From: Combretum micranthum
Taxonomy: Eukaryota > Streptophyta > Magnoliopsida > Myrtales > Combretaceae
Direction: 5' to 3'
Length of the DNA: 64,000 nucleotides
NCBI GenBank assembly: GCA_024138025.1
Contig: JAMXBD010000694.1
Span: 124,001 to 188,000 of the forward strand
Shown here: piece after piece, positions 47,456 through 59,576 of the stretch
Numbering within the stretch: the stretch's first letter is position 1
Layout: every line of letters begins with the position of its first letter
The notes under the pieces: model-generated
Told to the model about the DNA's origin: nothing
The model's input: the letters and a program-made list of their open reading frames with translations, nothing else
Database searches by the model: none
Made by a program: the position numbers and the translations under genes

Positions 47456-47608
47456 GTATGTTGAGGAATAGGAGAAGATTATCACATGAACTTGGCAGTG
47501 GATTGACTTCAAGAATGATTACAAAACCATGGACTTGAAGTTTGAGGAGAGTGTTTGGTAGGTTTTTGCTAAGCTTAATGAGAAAGGCTTGTCTACAAGG
47601 GTTTTAAG
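47456..47608 (+). pseudogene. Decayed exon of cytosolic isoleucyl-tRNA synthetase
   Basis: Bounded by TTAG at 47452-47455 and a GTACGC donor at 47609. The 153-bp piece reads RYVEE, stop, EKIIT, stop, TWQWIDFKNDYKTMDLKF, EESVW, stop, VFAKLNEKGL, then a one-base loss (GGCTTGTCTAC), after which the shifted frame would read VYKGFK. This matches the conserved block of eukaryotic cytosolic isoleucyl-tRNA synthetase around W-I-D-F-K-N-D-Y-K-T-M-D and G-L-V-Y-K-G-F-K-V. The stops replace Trp (TGG to TAG in at least two places). Splice sites are kept, so the source was genomic DNA, not a processed mRNA copy. No other exons are clear. Either a gene relic or a captured fragment. Confidence 0.85.
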
Positions 47609-47820
47609 GTACGCTTAGGTTTTGGTTTTATGTAGATCTTTACATGGTTAAGGCTCACTTTCTTTTGGATATATATATAAGATGTTTTTCCCATCAGTTT
47701 CTTTGCAAGGAATCTATGGTACTGGTAATTCATTTTATCTCCTAGTATGATCAAAATTGTTGCATTGATTCTTATATAAATGAAATCAATATCATGTTGT
47801 ATCGTGTAGAACATGGAGAT
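47609..47820. other. Intron-like or intergenic tail of the pseudogene
   Basis: Follows the GTACGC donor. No next exon (the M-P-Y-S-T-G-C region expected after K-V) is visible before the LTR insertion at 47821. Ends with GAGAT, the left target duplication. Confidence 0.4.
47816..47820. repeat. Target-site duplication GAGAT, left copy
   Basis: Second copy at 55046-55050 directly after GGGGCGTGACA. Perfect 5-bp match. Confidence 0.9.
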
Positions 47821-48426
47821 TGTAAGCCCTCATTTTCTTAGTAAACATGAGTTCGATTTTGGAAAGCTTAAAACCGGAAACTGAAACCCTAAAAGAATAC
47901 TCATGGACTAATCGGACCTGGAAACCCTATGTCTGGTAATGCCAAGAATGAAACCTCGGAAGAATAGAAACAAGTTAACTCCAAAATAAAATCCTAAATG
48001 GGGAAGTCAACTGGAAATCTTAAGTCAACAAAACCTTAGGAAACCTTAGCAATTTAGATTCGGCAATCCCGTGTTCCCAAAACCAAGAAGTCGAAATATG
48101 AATGGGAAGTGTAGATTGGCTCATATAAATATTAGGATGCTTAACAATATGAGATGAGTGGATTTTCAACCTATTTCAAGCCCGATCGGATACAGATCTT
48201 GAAAAGCGTATCCTGGGGCTGGGGATATTAAAAATATGATAGTAGCATCGTTAGATTCGTAATTTCATAATATTTCTAAATATATCAGTTTTATAATTTT
48301 TTTGTTTATAAAAATTACAGTTATAACCTTTTATCATATTTTTATTACTACCGGTAATTTAATTATATAGTCAACTTTTTTCTTTCTTTCACACTATTCG
48401 TCAAGTACAACCACCCATACCCTATT

Positions 48427-51400
48427 TGTCACGCCCCGGACAGTACTCTAAATGTGGCAATCTGCCGCACCTAATATTAAAGCTAATGAATGACAACCTT
48501 AGTCACGCAAGAGCTTTGATATCACGTACAAGGCGTGCTTCCAAGATAGTAGGAGATTCTAAGGGGTATTACGTTTAAGCAGATAATAAAAGCATGCAAA
48601 AACTTATAAAGGTAAACATGTAATAATCATTAAGATAAAAAGTTTCTTACAACTTCTTAGAAGCATTCTCCCATTCTAAAAGCCTTGCTCAAATTAAGTC
48701 ATCTTCAAAACATATATTAATATAACATAAGTCTACTATAGAGATTTCTCTTAGAAGTTTATATCCAAAACTAAATATATAAACTTCTTCCAAAAACTCC
48801 TAGTAGCTTTGGCTTATACCTGATAAGAGGGGCTCCTTGGTACCAACCACAAGTAATCAAACTGTAACAAAAAGCTATAGGGGTATAAGCAAAACTAGCT
48901 TAGTGAGATAACTCCCATCTTCAAAACATTTCCATAAAATATATAAGTATTTTAGATAATCATATGGGAATGCATCAATTACATGAGCAAACAAAATACA
49001 CACGATTAACCAAAAACCATGTGTAGCATGGATTTTACGCCCTCTATGTCGGGGGTTGGGTGGTTACCGGCTTACACAACTATCAATAGTTGCAGACTTA
49101 CCGGCTCCTACTTGCCCTGTAGACTTTGCGGCTCCTACTAGCCCATGTAGACTTTCTGGCTCGTACTAGCCACCACTATGACTCCTTGTTCTCCCACACG
49201 AAGAATAGTAGTGAAAATAAATGTGACTCACAATATGTTATGCATGGATCGTTTTTAATATTGGTTTATTCAATTATCGTCGAGTTCAAGTTAAAGATGA
49301 TCAAAACAATATTCATCATACCATTGCAAGAAAACATAAGTTATTTATCAATTTCTCTTTCGATATACTCAGCTTTTATTCAATAAGCACATCATTCAAT
49401 CATGAATCCAAATCACACAACATTTATTCATTTATCTTTTTTCTTACTCTCTAGTGCTACCACTTATAAGCACAATCAAGGAAACGTAATTACTAAGGGA
49501 TTAACTCACTTCATGACTATCACTCCTAGTCGAAATAATCTTCTAGGAAGGTGATATCGGTTCCTTCTTGGCCTAAACAAGATGAAATACTCAAAATGAG
49601 TCTTTCATAGAATTTCTACTTTAAAAATTCTAAGTCTATATTTAATTTGCAATAAAATCGGATTTGAAAGAAGTTCCAACTTAAAATGGCCATAACTTGC
49701 TCATTTTAACTTGGAATTTCGCATATTATATGTCATTTTCTACCTACTCGAAAAGATCTATCCATTTCTAAGGTTACTTTTACTATAAAAGGTAATTTGG
49801 GTCTTGGATTAGAAGGGTACATATTTAATACGAAAATTCCTTTATTGAAAAAAAAAAATATTTTCTAATCTTTAATTTATTAAGGCTTGTTTAAGTAAAA
49901 CTCAAATATGTATATTTTCGAAAAGAATTCCTTATGCATATAAATATACTCATAATATATGCATGAAGCTCTAGGTGTTGTCTTGGTTAATTTATTTCCT
50001 TAAAACAATATTTTCTAGTGTTTTAGAAAATTTTGGATTTATTAGACTTTACTTTATGTGGGTGAAGTAACTTATAAATTTTTGGATGATCAAAATCTAA
50101 TATAATATATTTTGATTATTTAGTTTATCAAAAGTTAGTTGAAAATAAAGTTTGGTCTTTTGAGGTTATTTACAAAATTTATTTCTAGGAATTGAAAAAA
50201 AAGTAGAGTTTCCAAAAGTTTTCTTTCGTAGTACTTGATAAGTTTATTCTTTGAAAATTTATTTTCATTTTCCTTGTAAGTTGATTTTCTTGAAAACTTA
50301 TTTAGCTCTTGGTTTAGAAAGTTACTAAAAATAGTACCAAGTTATTATCTATATATCGAGACTTCTTTTGTTATTTGAAAAGGAAATAACTTTAGACTTT
50401 TTAAGAAACTTCTTTTATTAATAATTTGAGGTTTCATGAGTTTACATAACCCTTTAAAAGAGATTTATTTGAAAAAAATTTTCTAAGTCTTCGGAGAAAT
50501 GTTGATCAAACTTTATTCTTTCATAAAAAGGATTCATTTGGACAACAACTTATTAGCCATGCATGAATATAATCATGTAGTTTATAAAAGCTAAAAATAT
50601 CACAAGATAAGATTATAAAGAATATATGAAATAAAGCGTAATAATAACTGTCAAGTATTAGGAGCCTTAGCTTCTTCAAGGCTTCCCGGGACTAAGAATA
50701 GACTAGTTCCAAAAGAAAAAGAAAATTGTTTTGACTTGATGAAGGCAAGTCTAAGACTAGAAAGACTAATCTTAAAACAACTTGAAAGTAAATAAATTGC
50801 AATAACAAGTGAGCTTGTATGCTCTAAAATATATATATATATATATAACTACATAAATATATTTAGTTAGATATACATAAAAATAACATAAAGGAAAATA
50901 GATTCATGAACAAGAACAAAGTATGAACATATTGTTGCTTTCTTAACCTTCATGGGTTTATAAAACACACACTATGTTCATACTAAGTAAAGGAACATAA
51001 GGAAAACTTAAACTATTACCTATGGAAGAAGAAGAAACTAGAGAAAATTTAAAAGAGCTTTTGGAGAGATTTTGAAAGAGTAATTGTAGTATGTGAAAGA
51101 TATGAAGGAAATGGAAGGAAAAGGAAGTATTTATAGGAAAAAGTGGAGGGTAATTTGTGTTAATTAAATAAATGATAAATGAAAAATAAAACAAATTGAG
51201 TGTGAAAAGGAGAGGGCCAACACAAATTTGATGAGGGAGAGAGAGGAAATTTATTTTTTTGTATTTTTGTTAATAAAAAGTAAGATATGAGAGATGTGAA
51301 GTTGTATTGGAAATGAAAATTGTAAGAAAATAGGTGTATGGTTGTAAGAGTAGGTTATAAGAAAAAGTAGAGATAGATAAATAATGTAGAATAGTAATGA

Positions 51401-51836
51401 ATAGTGTAATGTAAAGTAGATATGATAAATAAAGTACTGGTAGTAAGAAAATACGCATATAATTATGATATATGATATTTTTAGTTATCGAAAAATTATA
51501 AAATTGATATTTTTGAAAACCTTATATCTTTACGAGTCTAACGATATATTCAAAATATTTTTACTATTCCAAGCCCCGGGACACGCTTTTTGAAAACTGT
51601 ATCCGATCGGGCTCAAAACGAATCGGGTTTAACTAATATGATTTTTTTAAGCTTTCTCATGATATTATGAACAATTATACATGCTAATCTCTTACTTACT
51701 TACTTAGAGTTATGAACACAGGATTGCCAGACTTGAACGGTTGCGTCTAACTAGGGTTTTGTTGACTTTAGGATTTCCGGTTGACCTTTTAATTAAGGTT
51801 GAAGCTTAATCAATCGTAAAACCTTGGGGGTTTACA
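48427..51836 (-). mobile_element. Solo LTR, B family, nested in the family F solo LTR
   Basis: 3410 bp, TGTCACGCCCCGG to GGGGGTTTACA on the plus strand. A CTATT duplication flanks it (48422-48426 and 51837-51841). It shares the GGACTAAGAATAGACTAG-type block (50689-50706) and a (TA)n tract (50829-50848) with the solo LTR at 37398. The 35-bp block is at 49678-49712. Confidence 0.92.
51128..51135 (-). promoter_or_regulatory. LTR TATA box (B-family solo LTR)
   Basis: The minus strand reads TATAAATACTTCC. The upstream GC motif has decayed to GAGGGCCAACAC (51208-51219). Confidence 0.55.
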
Positions 51837-52071
51837 CTATTCTTACATCCTTACAACCTATTCTTATAATTTTACATCACTTCCCTAAAAATTTACCTTT
51901 CCAATACATTTTAGTACTCAAAGTTACTTATTAAGTTTGAATTTTATACCCAAATTAAATCAAAACTCTCTCTCTCTCCCTTTACAAGAACTAGCGCCCC
52001 CCTTGCTCCCTCTCTCATTTGTTTGATTTTTTTTAAAGTAACTAATCATACAAAACCCTAAATTCTTTTCC

Positions 52072-52079
52072 TATATAAT
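52072..52079 (+). promoter_or_regulatory. LTR TATA-like box (family F)
   Basis: TATATAAT, about 75 bp downstream of GCGCCCCCC at 51994-52002. Confidence 0.45.
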
Positions 52080-52190
52080 ACCTCTTTCACCTTTCACTTT
52101 TTCACTTTTTCTCCTTTCTTACAAATCAAACTTTTGGAAAGTTTTTTCTCCTCCCTCCCTCTACTCTTTCTATGACTTCTCTCCATCACA

Positions 52191-52227
<37 letters not shown>

Positions 52228-52242
52228 ACACACACACACATA
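52191..52242 (+). repeat. (CA)n microsatellite
   Basis: About 24 CA units with one CCA interruption, in the transcribed part of the family F LTR. The element D LTR has a shorter (CA)n at 24180-24195 in the same place. Confidence 0.85.
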
Positions 52243-55050
52243 CTCAAATTTTTTTAAAGTTCTTTCTCCAAACACTAAATAAGCAATAGATCTTAACTCT
52301 GCTATAATAAAAACATGTAATGGCAATGTCATACATATGTGATTCCACCAAAAATCCCCATGAGTTTTATGCTAGGGATGAGGAAACACTAAAACATGAT
52401 ATCCTTGCCATCACAATGTTTATATCTTGTTATTAGAGTTGATATACTAGTATTTTACTATATTATTGCTACATATTGTTCTTATGAAGATTTTATGCTT
52501 ATATTTTCATTATTACTCTTCCTTACATATTGTTCATAATGCATTTACATTCATAACATGAGTAGTATAGTAGGTCTATTTGTTTAGAGTAGTTAAAATG
52601 ACATAGTTACTAGTTTTACATGCATGAAAAACTTGCTACATGATAGTCTTAATGAAGGTGTTGATCAAAACTCAAGATCCATTTTGTTTATATCAAAAAG
52701 TGATTTTGCAAATTCGGATCTTGAGAAAGAACCATTTAGAAAACCTATTTTCCAACTTCAAAATGAAGGTCTTACATGTAAAATGAAGGGCTTAGGTGAT
52801 AAGTATCATAAAGGAGTGATTTTCATAAGTTGATCTTAGTCTTATTAGGGAAATTTTCAAAAAAAGAAAAGAGTTACAAAAGTTAAGTAAGATCTATGTT
52901 TCAACATCAACAAAAATTTTGAAATTTATAACTAGGATGAAATGCAAAAGAACACCTATTTTTTAACCCTAAAAATAGAGCTTTATTAAATAAATGGAAG
53001 CCTTAGGGAGTAGGTTTGATTAGAACTTAATTTTAGAAAGATTAAATGAGTTTTTCACAAGAAATAATCTCAAAAATAATTTCCTAAAATTCGGATCTAA
53101 ATACGTCCCCATTTAATCACCTATTTCCAAATATCAAAATGAGAATTTTAATAAAAAAAAATAGAAGCCTTAGGGAATAGAAGTAATAAAGATTTGATTT
53201 TTATAAGAGTAAATGTGTTTTATCAAAGTAGAAACTTAAAACAAAAGAAAAGTTTTCCAACTAAGATCAAACAATTTTTCCATTTCCAAAAATTATGCAA
53301 AATTGGTTACTAGGCAAAACTCACATTTAAACATCTATTTTCCAACCTTTGAATGAAGAAATTTATTAAGATAATGAAATTATTAAGTATATAGGTCATC
53401 AAGACTTTATCATAGTAAAACTATGTATGATTTTCAAAAAAATAAAGCTAGTTTCTCAAACAAGTGTTCATGATATTATTGCAAGATAAAAGTTTCACAG
53501 AATTCTTTTTAACCATAAATCATTAAGGAAATATATATAGATAGCTCATATCATGTCATCCATGATAATAACATGTAGTAATATACTTAGTAGAAATAAT
53601 GCAAATTTCACAAAACAATTTTCGAAATGCAAATTCTAGTTACTGATCAGATCTGATCCGAGCATTCTAAGACCTAAACATTTTCAAAACTCAAGAATAA
53701 AATCATAAATAGATAGATCTTTCGAAGTAGATAGAAATCGATAGCTTATTTGCGAAAGTCCGAGTTAAAATGACCAAGTTATAGCCGTTTTAAGTTGGAA
53801 TTTCCAATTCCCATGGAAATTACGAACTCAAAAGAGTTTTATTTGAAAAGTTGGAATTAGTTATGGTATGAAATACTCATTGGGTATTTCTTTCGTTTAG
53901 ATGATTTTGGAATCAGGAGAAATTGTGTTTCTGGATCACTACCATTAGAGACCAGAGACCATCGCCGAGTGAGTTCACTATCTTTAAATTATATGCTTAT
54001 GACTGTGCTTGTAATGATAGTAGCATTAGATTTTAGACAAGATAAAATTGAAATGTCCATGTGAATTCAATTTGATTGAATTGGTGATAAGAATATCGAA
54101 ATGGAATTGTTGTAAATATTTATATGATTTAGTATAATTGAAGTGTTTGCAATATCTATGATCGCCTATAAATCATTAATTAATATGTTATGATCTTATA
54201 ATCAAATTGACCATGCATACCATATGTTGAGTCACATTGCATTTATTATTATACCTTTGTGGGAAGAAGGCATAATAACTAGGTAACGAGGGGCCTATAA
54301 ACTTAAATGTTAGCGTAATGGCCGGAATTGAAATGGTAGTGGTGTAGGCACTTGTATCAACTACAAAATTGTGAGTGAGTGGGCACCTAAATCAACCACA
54401 ATGTAAATGAGAAAAATTGAAATCTATAGTCGTATAGACTTGAAACACCTAACCCCGAATGGAGTGCGTAAATCCATTCAACATAAGACTCCCAGAAAGT
54501 CTTATGTATTGTATGCGCACGTGCTTCTGCATTTCATATAGTTGTTAATATAACTTGCCACATATATATTGCTCGTTAAAGTATTTAATTTTGGAAGTAA
54601 ATTCACTAAGCTAGCGTAGCTTATACCATCATAGTTTCTTTGTAATGCAGTTTCCATACATATGATTGCATCCCTGGACCTAGCCAAATTAGGTAATGTG
54701 AAACTAGGAGTTATTTCCTTAGAAGTTTATGATTAGTTTTGTATAGTCTTCAGTAGTAAACCTTAAACCATCGAGTTTTACCTAAAAGATAATACCTAGA
54801 CTCTTGTGTAGTAGGAGAATGCCCCTTAATGCTTTGTAACTGACCTTGAGATATCTATGGTTTATATTTTTATGCTTATCTTATTAAATTGAACTATCTA
54901 TCTCCAATTGTTTATGTATTCTATTGTCGTAAGGGAACGCCTTGCGTACTAACACAAGACTTTTGAATGACTGTGGTAGTGATTCTTAAGTCTCGTTTAG
55001 CATGCGGTAGACTGTTACGTTTAGGATACCCTTTGGGGCGTGACAGAGAT

Positions 55051-55784
55051 GCATTAATGTGTTATAACATTTTGGATGAGTTAGCAATATTCATTCTTTC
55101 TTCCTGTGATAGGAAATAAAATATTCAGTATTGATTTACTAACCCCCACCCAAAAAAAAAAAATGCATAAGCTTCTCCATGCACAATATATGCAATAATA
55201 TGATAAAACTCTGCCAGTGGAAAATTGTATGAAAGCAAACAATTGGAAAGAAGTAATCCAATTCTATAGAAAGCTTACATTGATTTATACCCTAGAGGGA
55301 GGGAAAAAATGATCTTCGATTATGCATCTAAACCGAAACAAAAAAGATTTAATTAAATTTTAGATAATTTAGATGAGAATAGGTTTCATGTAGATGGCAA
55401 TAGGTCGGTCGATTTGAAATAAGTAAGAATCCTTACTCTTAAGAAAATAATGACTATGATCTATAGCTATTAGACATGTCTCAACATGATCGGATTTATG
55501 AACTACATTCTTAAAATTTTGTTTTGGTGTCATCAAGATTAACTCCCCTCTTTCCTTACACTATTGTTTACAAGGAAATTTTAGTTCTACTATTCCTTAT
55601 GGAAATGCCTAATTTTATTTCTTTTGTCAAATTGCTATATTATGAAAATGACAAGATAGCTTCTTTTGCATGCGATTGCATGAAATGTATCAAAATTGTT
55701 ATATTTTTTAATATTAATTTGTTCTGATGGATATTCATTCAGATATTATAAATGTAATTCACTTTATTCATGTTAATGTTATAG
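55051..55784. other. Host DNA upstream of the WD40 pseudogene
   Basis: AT-rich, no ORF or motif of note. Joined to 47815 it restores the sequence before LTR insertion. Confidence 0.4.
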
Positions 55785-56844
55785 ATTTTCTAAGAAGAAA
55801 GTGAGTGCAGTTGCGACAAGCAATGATGGTCTTCATGTATGTTTAGCTGACAAATCTGGAGTTATTTGGGTAGTAGCTTAGAGGATGGCCATGGAAATCA
55901 ATCTTCAATTGATGAAAAGCCTACACCACTGCTTGCTTATTATTGTAGCATCATTACTAGCTTGGTGAGGTTCCATTTTTTCCTTTCATTTGTTCTTACG
56001 ACACTTACTTCTGCAAATTACAGCACTATGTTTTATACTGGAGTAAGTATGACATCTTGGTTACTATTGAAAATCTGGATTCTTTTAACATGGAGATTAT
56101 TTGATTTGCCTTGTAAAAGATAATATTCTAAACAAAAGCATTGTTGGGGAGTGAAAAGATTGACCTTGACCAATTTAGATACGCCTAATCTCTTTCCTCC
56201 TTAGATAAAACTTGTGTACATTCTTAGATTAATATTGTCATGACAGATAGTATTCAAGATCAGAATTGAACAATAAAATATTTTTGCAATCATAAGATTA
56301 CGTGAAAGCTTGTTTAAGAAAAAAAATTGCAGTATAGCTTGATGATATCCAGATATTAGGACATGAAAACTTGAAAATCTCATGTTCAAAATCACATTAG
56401 ATTCTTTAAAATAATGTCTTCCTTTATTTTTCTACCATCTTTTGAGGTTAAACATCTCTTTTGTTCATATATGTTTGATGTTTGTATTTTATTATGCCTT
56501 TCTTTTTTCCTTTTTTGTTTTTTTTATGCCCACATGTGATAGAGCAATAGCTTTAGTTGGGAATGTTGGGTTGGTTATGTCTGACTTTTTTTCTTTGTTT
56601 GGCTTGAATGCCAAATTAACTGTTCGTTAATTGCAGGAGTTTTCCTCTCATGGTCGCTTCATTATTAGTGCTGATCGGGACTAAAAAATTTGTGTACTAC
56701 TTTCTTCCGTTTAATCAAAATCATTTCAATGAGATGATTTTTTTCGTATCAGATTGCACTAGTTATGTGATAGGTCTCTATGGTACCTAAGAGGCCTTTA
56801 GATGGATCTCATGAGATACAAAGTTTTTGCCTTCGCCATTCTGA
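55785..56844 (+). pseudogene. Decayed WDR4/TRM82-type WD40 gene fragment (tRNA m7G methyltransferase subunit)
   Basis: Three exon-like pieces with splice sites. 55785-55964: KKKVSAVATSNDGLHVCLAD and KSGVIWVV, then a frameshift, then GNQSSIDEKPTPLLAYYCS and IITSL, donor GTGAGG. 56637-56693: EFSSHGRFIISADRD, a stop, KIC, donor GTACTA. 56774-56844: VSMVPKRPLDGSHEIQSF and CLRHSE, donor GTAAGT. The run SADRD-KIR...IQSFCLGH-E is the hallmark of the WDR4/TRM82 family, the non-catalytic WD40 partner in tRNA guanine-46 N7 methylation. The frameshift and stop show it is dead. Later exons (F-V-S-C onward) are not seen, so it is a fragment. Retained introns exclude an mRNA-derived copy. Confidence 0.82.
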
Positions 56845-57547
56845 GTAAGTGAACAAAGTTCATGATGTTGTTTGTTGGTTATTGACACTGGCTAGTTTCC
56901 TTGTGCAATAGTCTTTTGGGTTAGCTCCCTTTTCTTGCCTTCTTGTGAAAGGTCATGTCATGGAATTGTCTATTCATTGAGGGCTTGAGGCATCATACAT
57001 TATATGAAATTCATCTTTGTAATAAATTTTTTAGTGATGAAGCATCCTGGTAAAAAATGAGTGTTTTTTTGTGTTTATCATCATACACATACTTTCAGCT
57101 AGAAATATGGAGTCAAAACCTTTCTCATGAGTTGTAAACATTGTTAAGAGCTATAACCAATACTTACTGTGCAAAGAAATGCGCTAGTTTTTGAAGTACT
57201 TACTCTCATAAATTTAACGAAATGTAATGTAAACTTCTTTTGAGATTAGTTTTGCTAGACAAATCCTTGCCTCTACAAGTTTCCATCTATCTAGATGACG
57301 TTGGTTTATTATAATTTATGGATGTTGCTTTTTGTCTATTGGAAATCTTTTATTTGGTAGATTCATGGATTGTTTTTGATCTAAAACTTGGGAAAATGAA
57401 TGTTTTTTTTTTTTACTTCAAATATATTCACATACTTCACTAAGTCCCTCCCAATCTTCTGGTCTAACCACTCTACAAAGAGTTGCTGTTAGTATTTTCA
57501 ATAATTATATATATGTGGATCTTATTACCATAAATAATTTGTTACAG

Positions 57548-57633
57548 GATATGCAAATGGACAAGTTCATTCTCTTATACCATCTAATAATGAAGATGAA
57601 GATAATGATGAAGGGGATGATGATCAAAGCTAA
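57548..57633 (+). pseudogene. Possible last exon with an acidic tail
   Basis: After a TTACAG acceptor the frame reads GYANGQVHSLIPSNNEDEDN and DEGDDDQS, then a stop at 57631-57633. It may be the C-terminal exon of the WD40 pseudogene or of another gene fragment. No family match is claimed. Confidence 0.3.
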
Positions 57634-58010
57634 GGAAGGAGAGGGATTTTTCGAGCAAATTTAGAAATTAATGTTTCAGTTGAAAAACTCGAAATGTTTT
57701 TGGATTTATTATATTTAATCTACTTTGACACTTATATTATCATTTGAAAGGAGGATTTAAAAAACCATGAGATGCTTTGATTATTTGTCTTGAATTGAAA
57801 GATTGTGTCATTTATGTTATTTGAACACTAAATTATGATTTATAGTTTTATCTTAAGTTCCAAATTATGAGATTATTGTCAAATGTTGTACAATAACAAG
57901 TGTATGATGTAGAATTTGTGCAAAAACACGTATCAATTAGGGAATAACAGGTGTATAATACATCTATTACCAACACATATTAAACAAGATTAAATATATA
58001 CATTTTTGGC

Positions 58011-58275
58011 AAATTTAATTGGATGCTAACTTTAAATGTGGCTAATCTAATAGAACAAATATATGTAAATGTGACTAATTTAATAGAGCAGTCATATGTG
58101 AACATGGTTAATTTCATAGAGCAATCATATGTAAATGTGGCTAATTTAATAAAGCAATTATATGAAAAAGTGGTTAATATAGATGAATGGTCACGTATAA
58201 AAGATGCCAATGTAATTAAATGATTGATTAATTTAGTAGAATGGTCACTATTTTAAATGTGGCTAATTTAATTGG
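58011..58275. repeat. 33-bp minisatellite (11-codon repeat)
   Basis: Units start at 58041, 58074, 58107, 58140 and 58173 with diverged partial units at both ends. The consensus is GCTAATTTAATAGAGCAATC then ATATGTAAATGTG. Because 33 is a multiple of three, both strands stay open (plus 58023-58223, minus 57980-58210), giving an N-L-I-E-Q-x-Y-V-N-V-x repeat. No sign of start context or splicing that would suggest real coding. Confidence 0.75.
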
Positions 58276-58506
58276 TAGGAAATATAACAATAACAATAAA
58301 TATGGCTAATTAGCACTATCAGCCATGTTTCACAATGGATATTATCTGAAAATTGATCGAGTTTAAATACATGGCTTGAGGATATTAGGTAATGTCCACT
58401 TATTAGGTATGGATCCATTTATGAAATCTAGTGTGTTACTAGCCATTTTACAAATTCTAAATGTGGTTAAGCACTATATCCTAAAGTACTAGCTCTAATA
58501 CCAATT

Positions 58507-59576
58507 AAAAAAACCTAGTAACACCTAAGTGGCTGAACTAATTTTGATCTTTTCAAGAACTTAGTGCTTAATTGATGCAATTTAACAAATCAACACAGCG
58601 ATATAATGTGCAACAAGTAGAGAGAGAGAGAGAGAGAGAGATAGAAGAGATAACATAATGATATAATATGGAGTTCAATTTGCCCCTAGCCTCGACAATC
58701 CATAAGTAATGCCTCACACCACGAGGACTTTACACAATTTATTCACACTCAAAACAAATGCTCCAAAGGAGCCACATCAACACAAACACAAATATACTTG
58801 AGTTGTGTCTTTAAAACAAACTTTATCACAATAGACACAACTCAAGATTCCACTCATTCACTCAACAAAATACTTGAGTAGTGCTTTACAAAAGATAGCA
58901 AGATAGTAAACACTAGCATTACTTAACTCTCTTTCTTACAAAATATAATAATAATTGCAGAAATGACATATAAAGAGTGTGTATAAGGTTTAAATGGTAA
59001 ATATTAAGCTCAATCAAATGTCTTTAACTCCCTAGCAACTTGTATTTATAGGTTCTTGCATACTTCTAGCCATTACACATATTTGCACCAATTTCTACCT
59101 TGCAATTATTATCCAATCGCTAGTTTCCTAGAGCTAGCATCCAAACACTAGTTCTGATGTCTAGATGTCACCTACAAAATAAGACACAAAATCTTTCGGA
59201 CATTACTAGATTCAAGGCCATGCTAACATCCAGATGCTAAGTCATCTAGTGTCTAGGCACTAGCTTCGACACAATCCTGTTTTTAGTATATCTCTCTTAA
59301 CCGAACTTCAATTAAGGTAATTCAAGATGCTATGGAAAGCTTAAAGAGAACTCTATAATTTCATATTTTGAGTTTCAAGAATTTCTAAAGAAAACAAGGC
59401 CTAAAATATATTTGTATGAAATTGCAACAAAAAGTACAAACAAAAACACACATATATATTGCACATAAAGGCTCAACATATCACAAACGAAATTTGCTTA
59501 TTGATTGTATCTTTTTTTCTTTTGCAAGCTTATTAATTGTAACTTTATTATATCATTTTGAGCAAATTGTGTAACA
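58507..59576 (-). mobile_element. Possible Copia-like LTR remnant
   Basis: The minus strand starts TGTTACACAATTTG at 59576, preceded by TTTTGATGGGGGAATA, like a polypurine tract. TATAAATA lies on the minus strand near 59044. At the left end AATTGGTATTAGAGC (58492-58506, minus) resembles the initiator-Met primer site with one mismatch. Having both sites around one LTR fits neither a solo LTR nor a single element, and no coding is present. Confidence 0.3.
58619..58642. repeat. (GA)n microsatellite
   Basis: About 12 AG units. Confidence 0.8.

Larger units (their letters stand above)
47821..55045 (+). mobile_element. Solo LTR (family F), plus, carrying a nested solo LTR
   Basis: TGTAAGCCCT at 47821 to GGGGCGTGACA at 55045, flanked by GAGAT. 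Without the nested insertion (48427-51836 plus one duplication copy) it is about 3.81 kb. It contains GCGCCCCCC (51994-52002), a TATA-like TATATAAT (52072-52079), a (CA)n tract and the shared 35-bp block (53764-53796). No internal region. Confidence 0.92.

Noticed and set aside
58041..58205. Regular direct repeats as a CRISPR array
   Set aside because: Units are contiguous with no unique spacers, and the DNA is plant nuclear.
58023..58223. Open frame over the 33-bp repeat as a repeat protein gene
   Set aside because: Both strands are open because the period is a multiple of three. No splice or promoter evidence.
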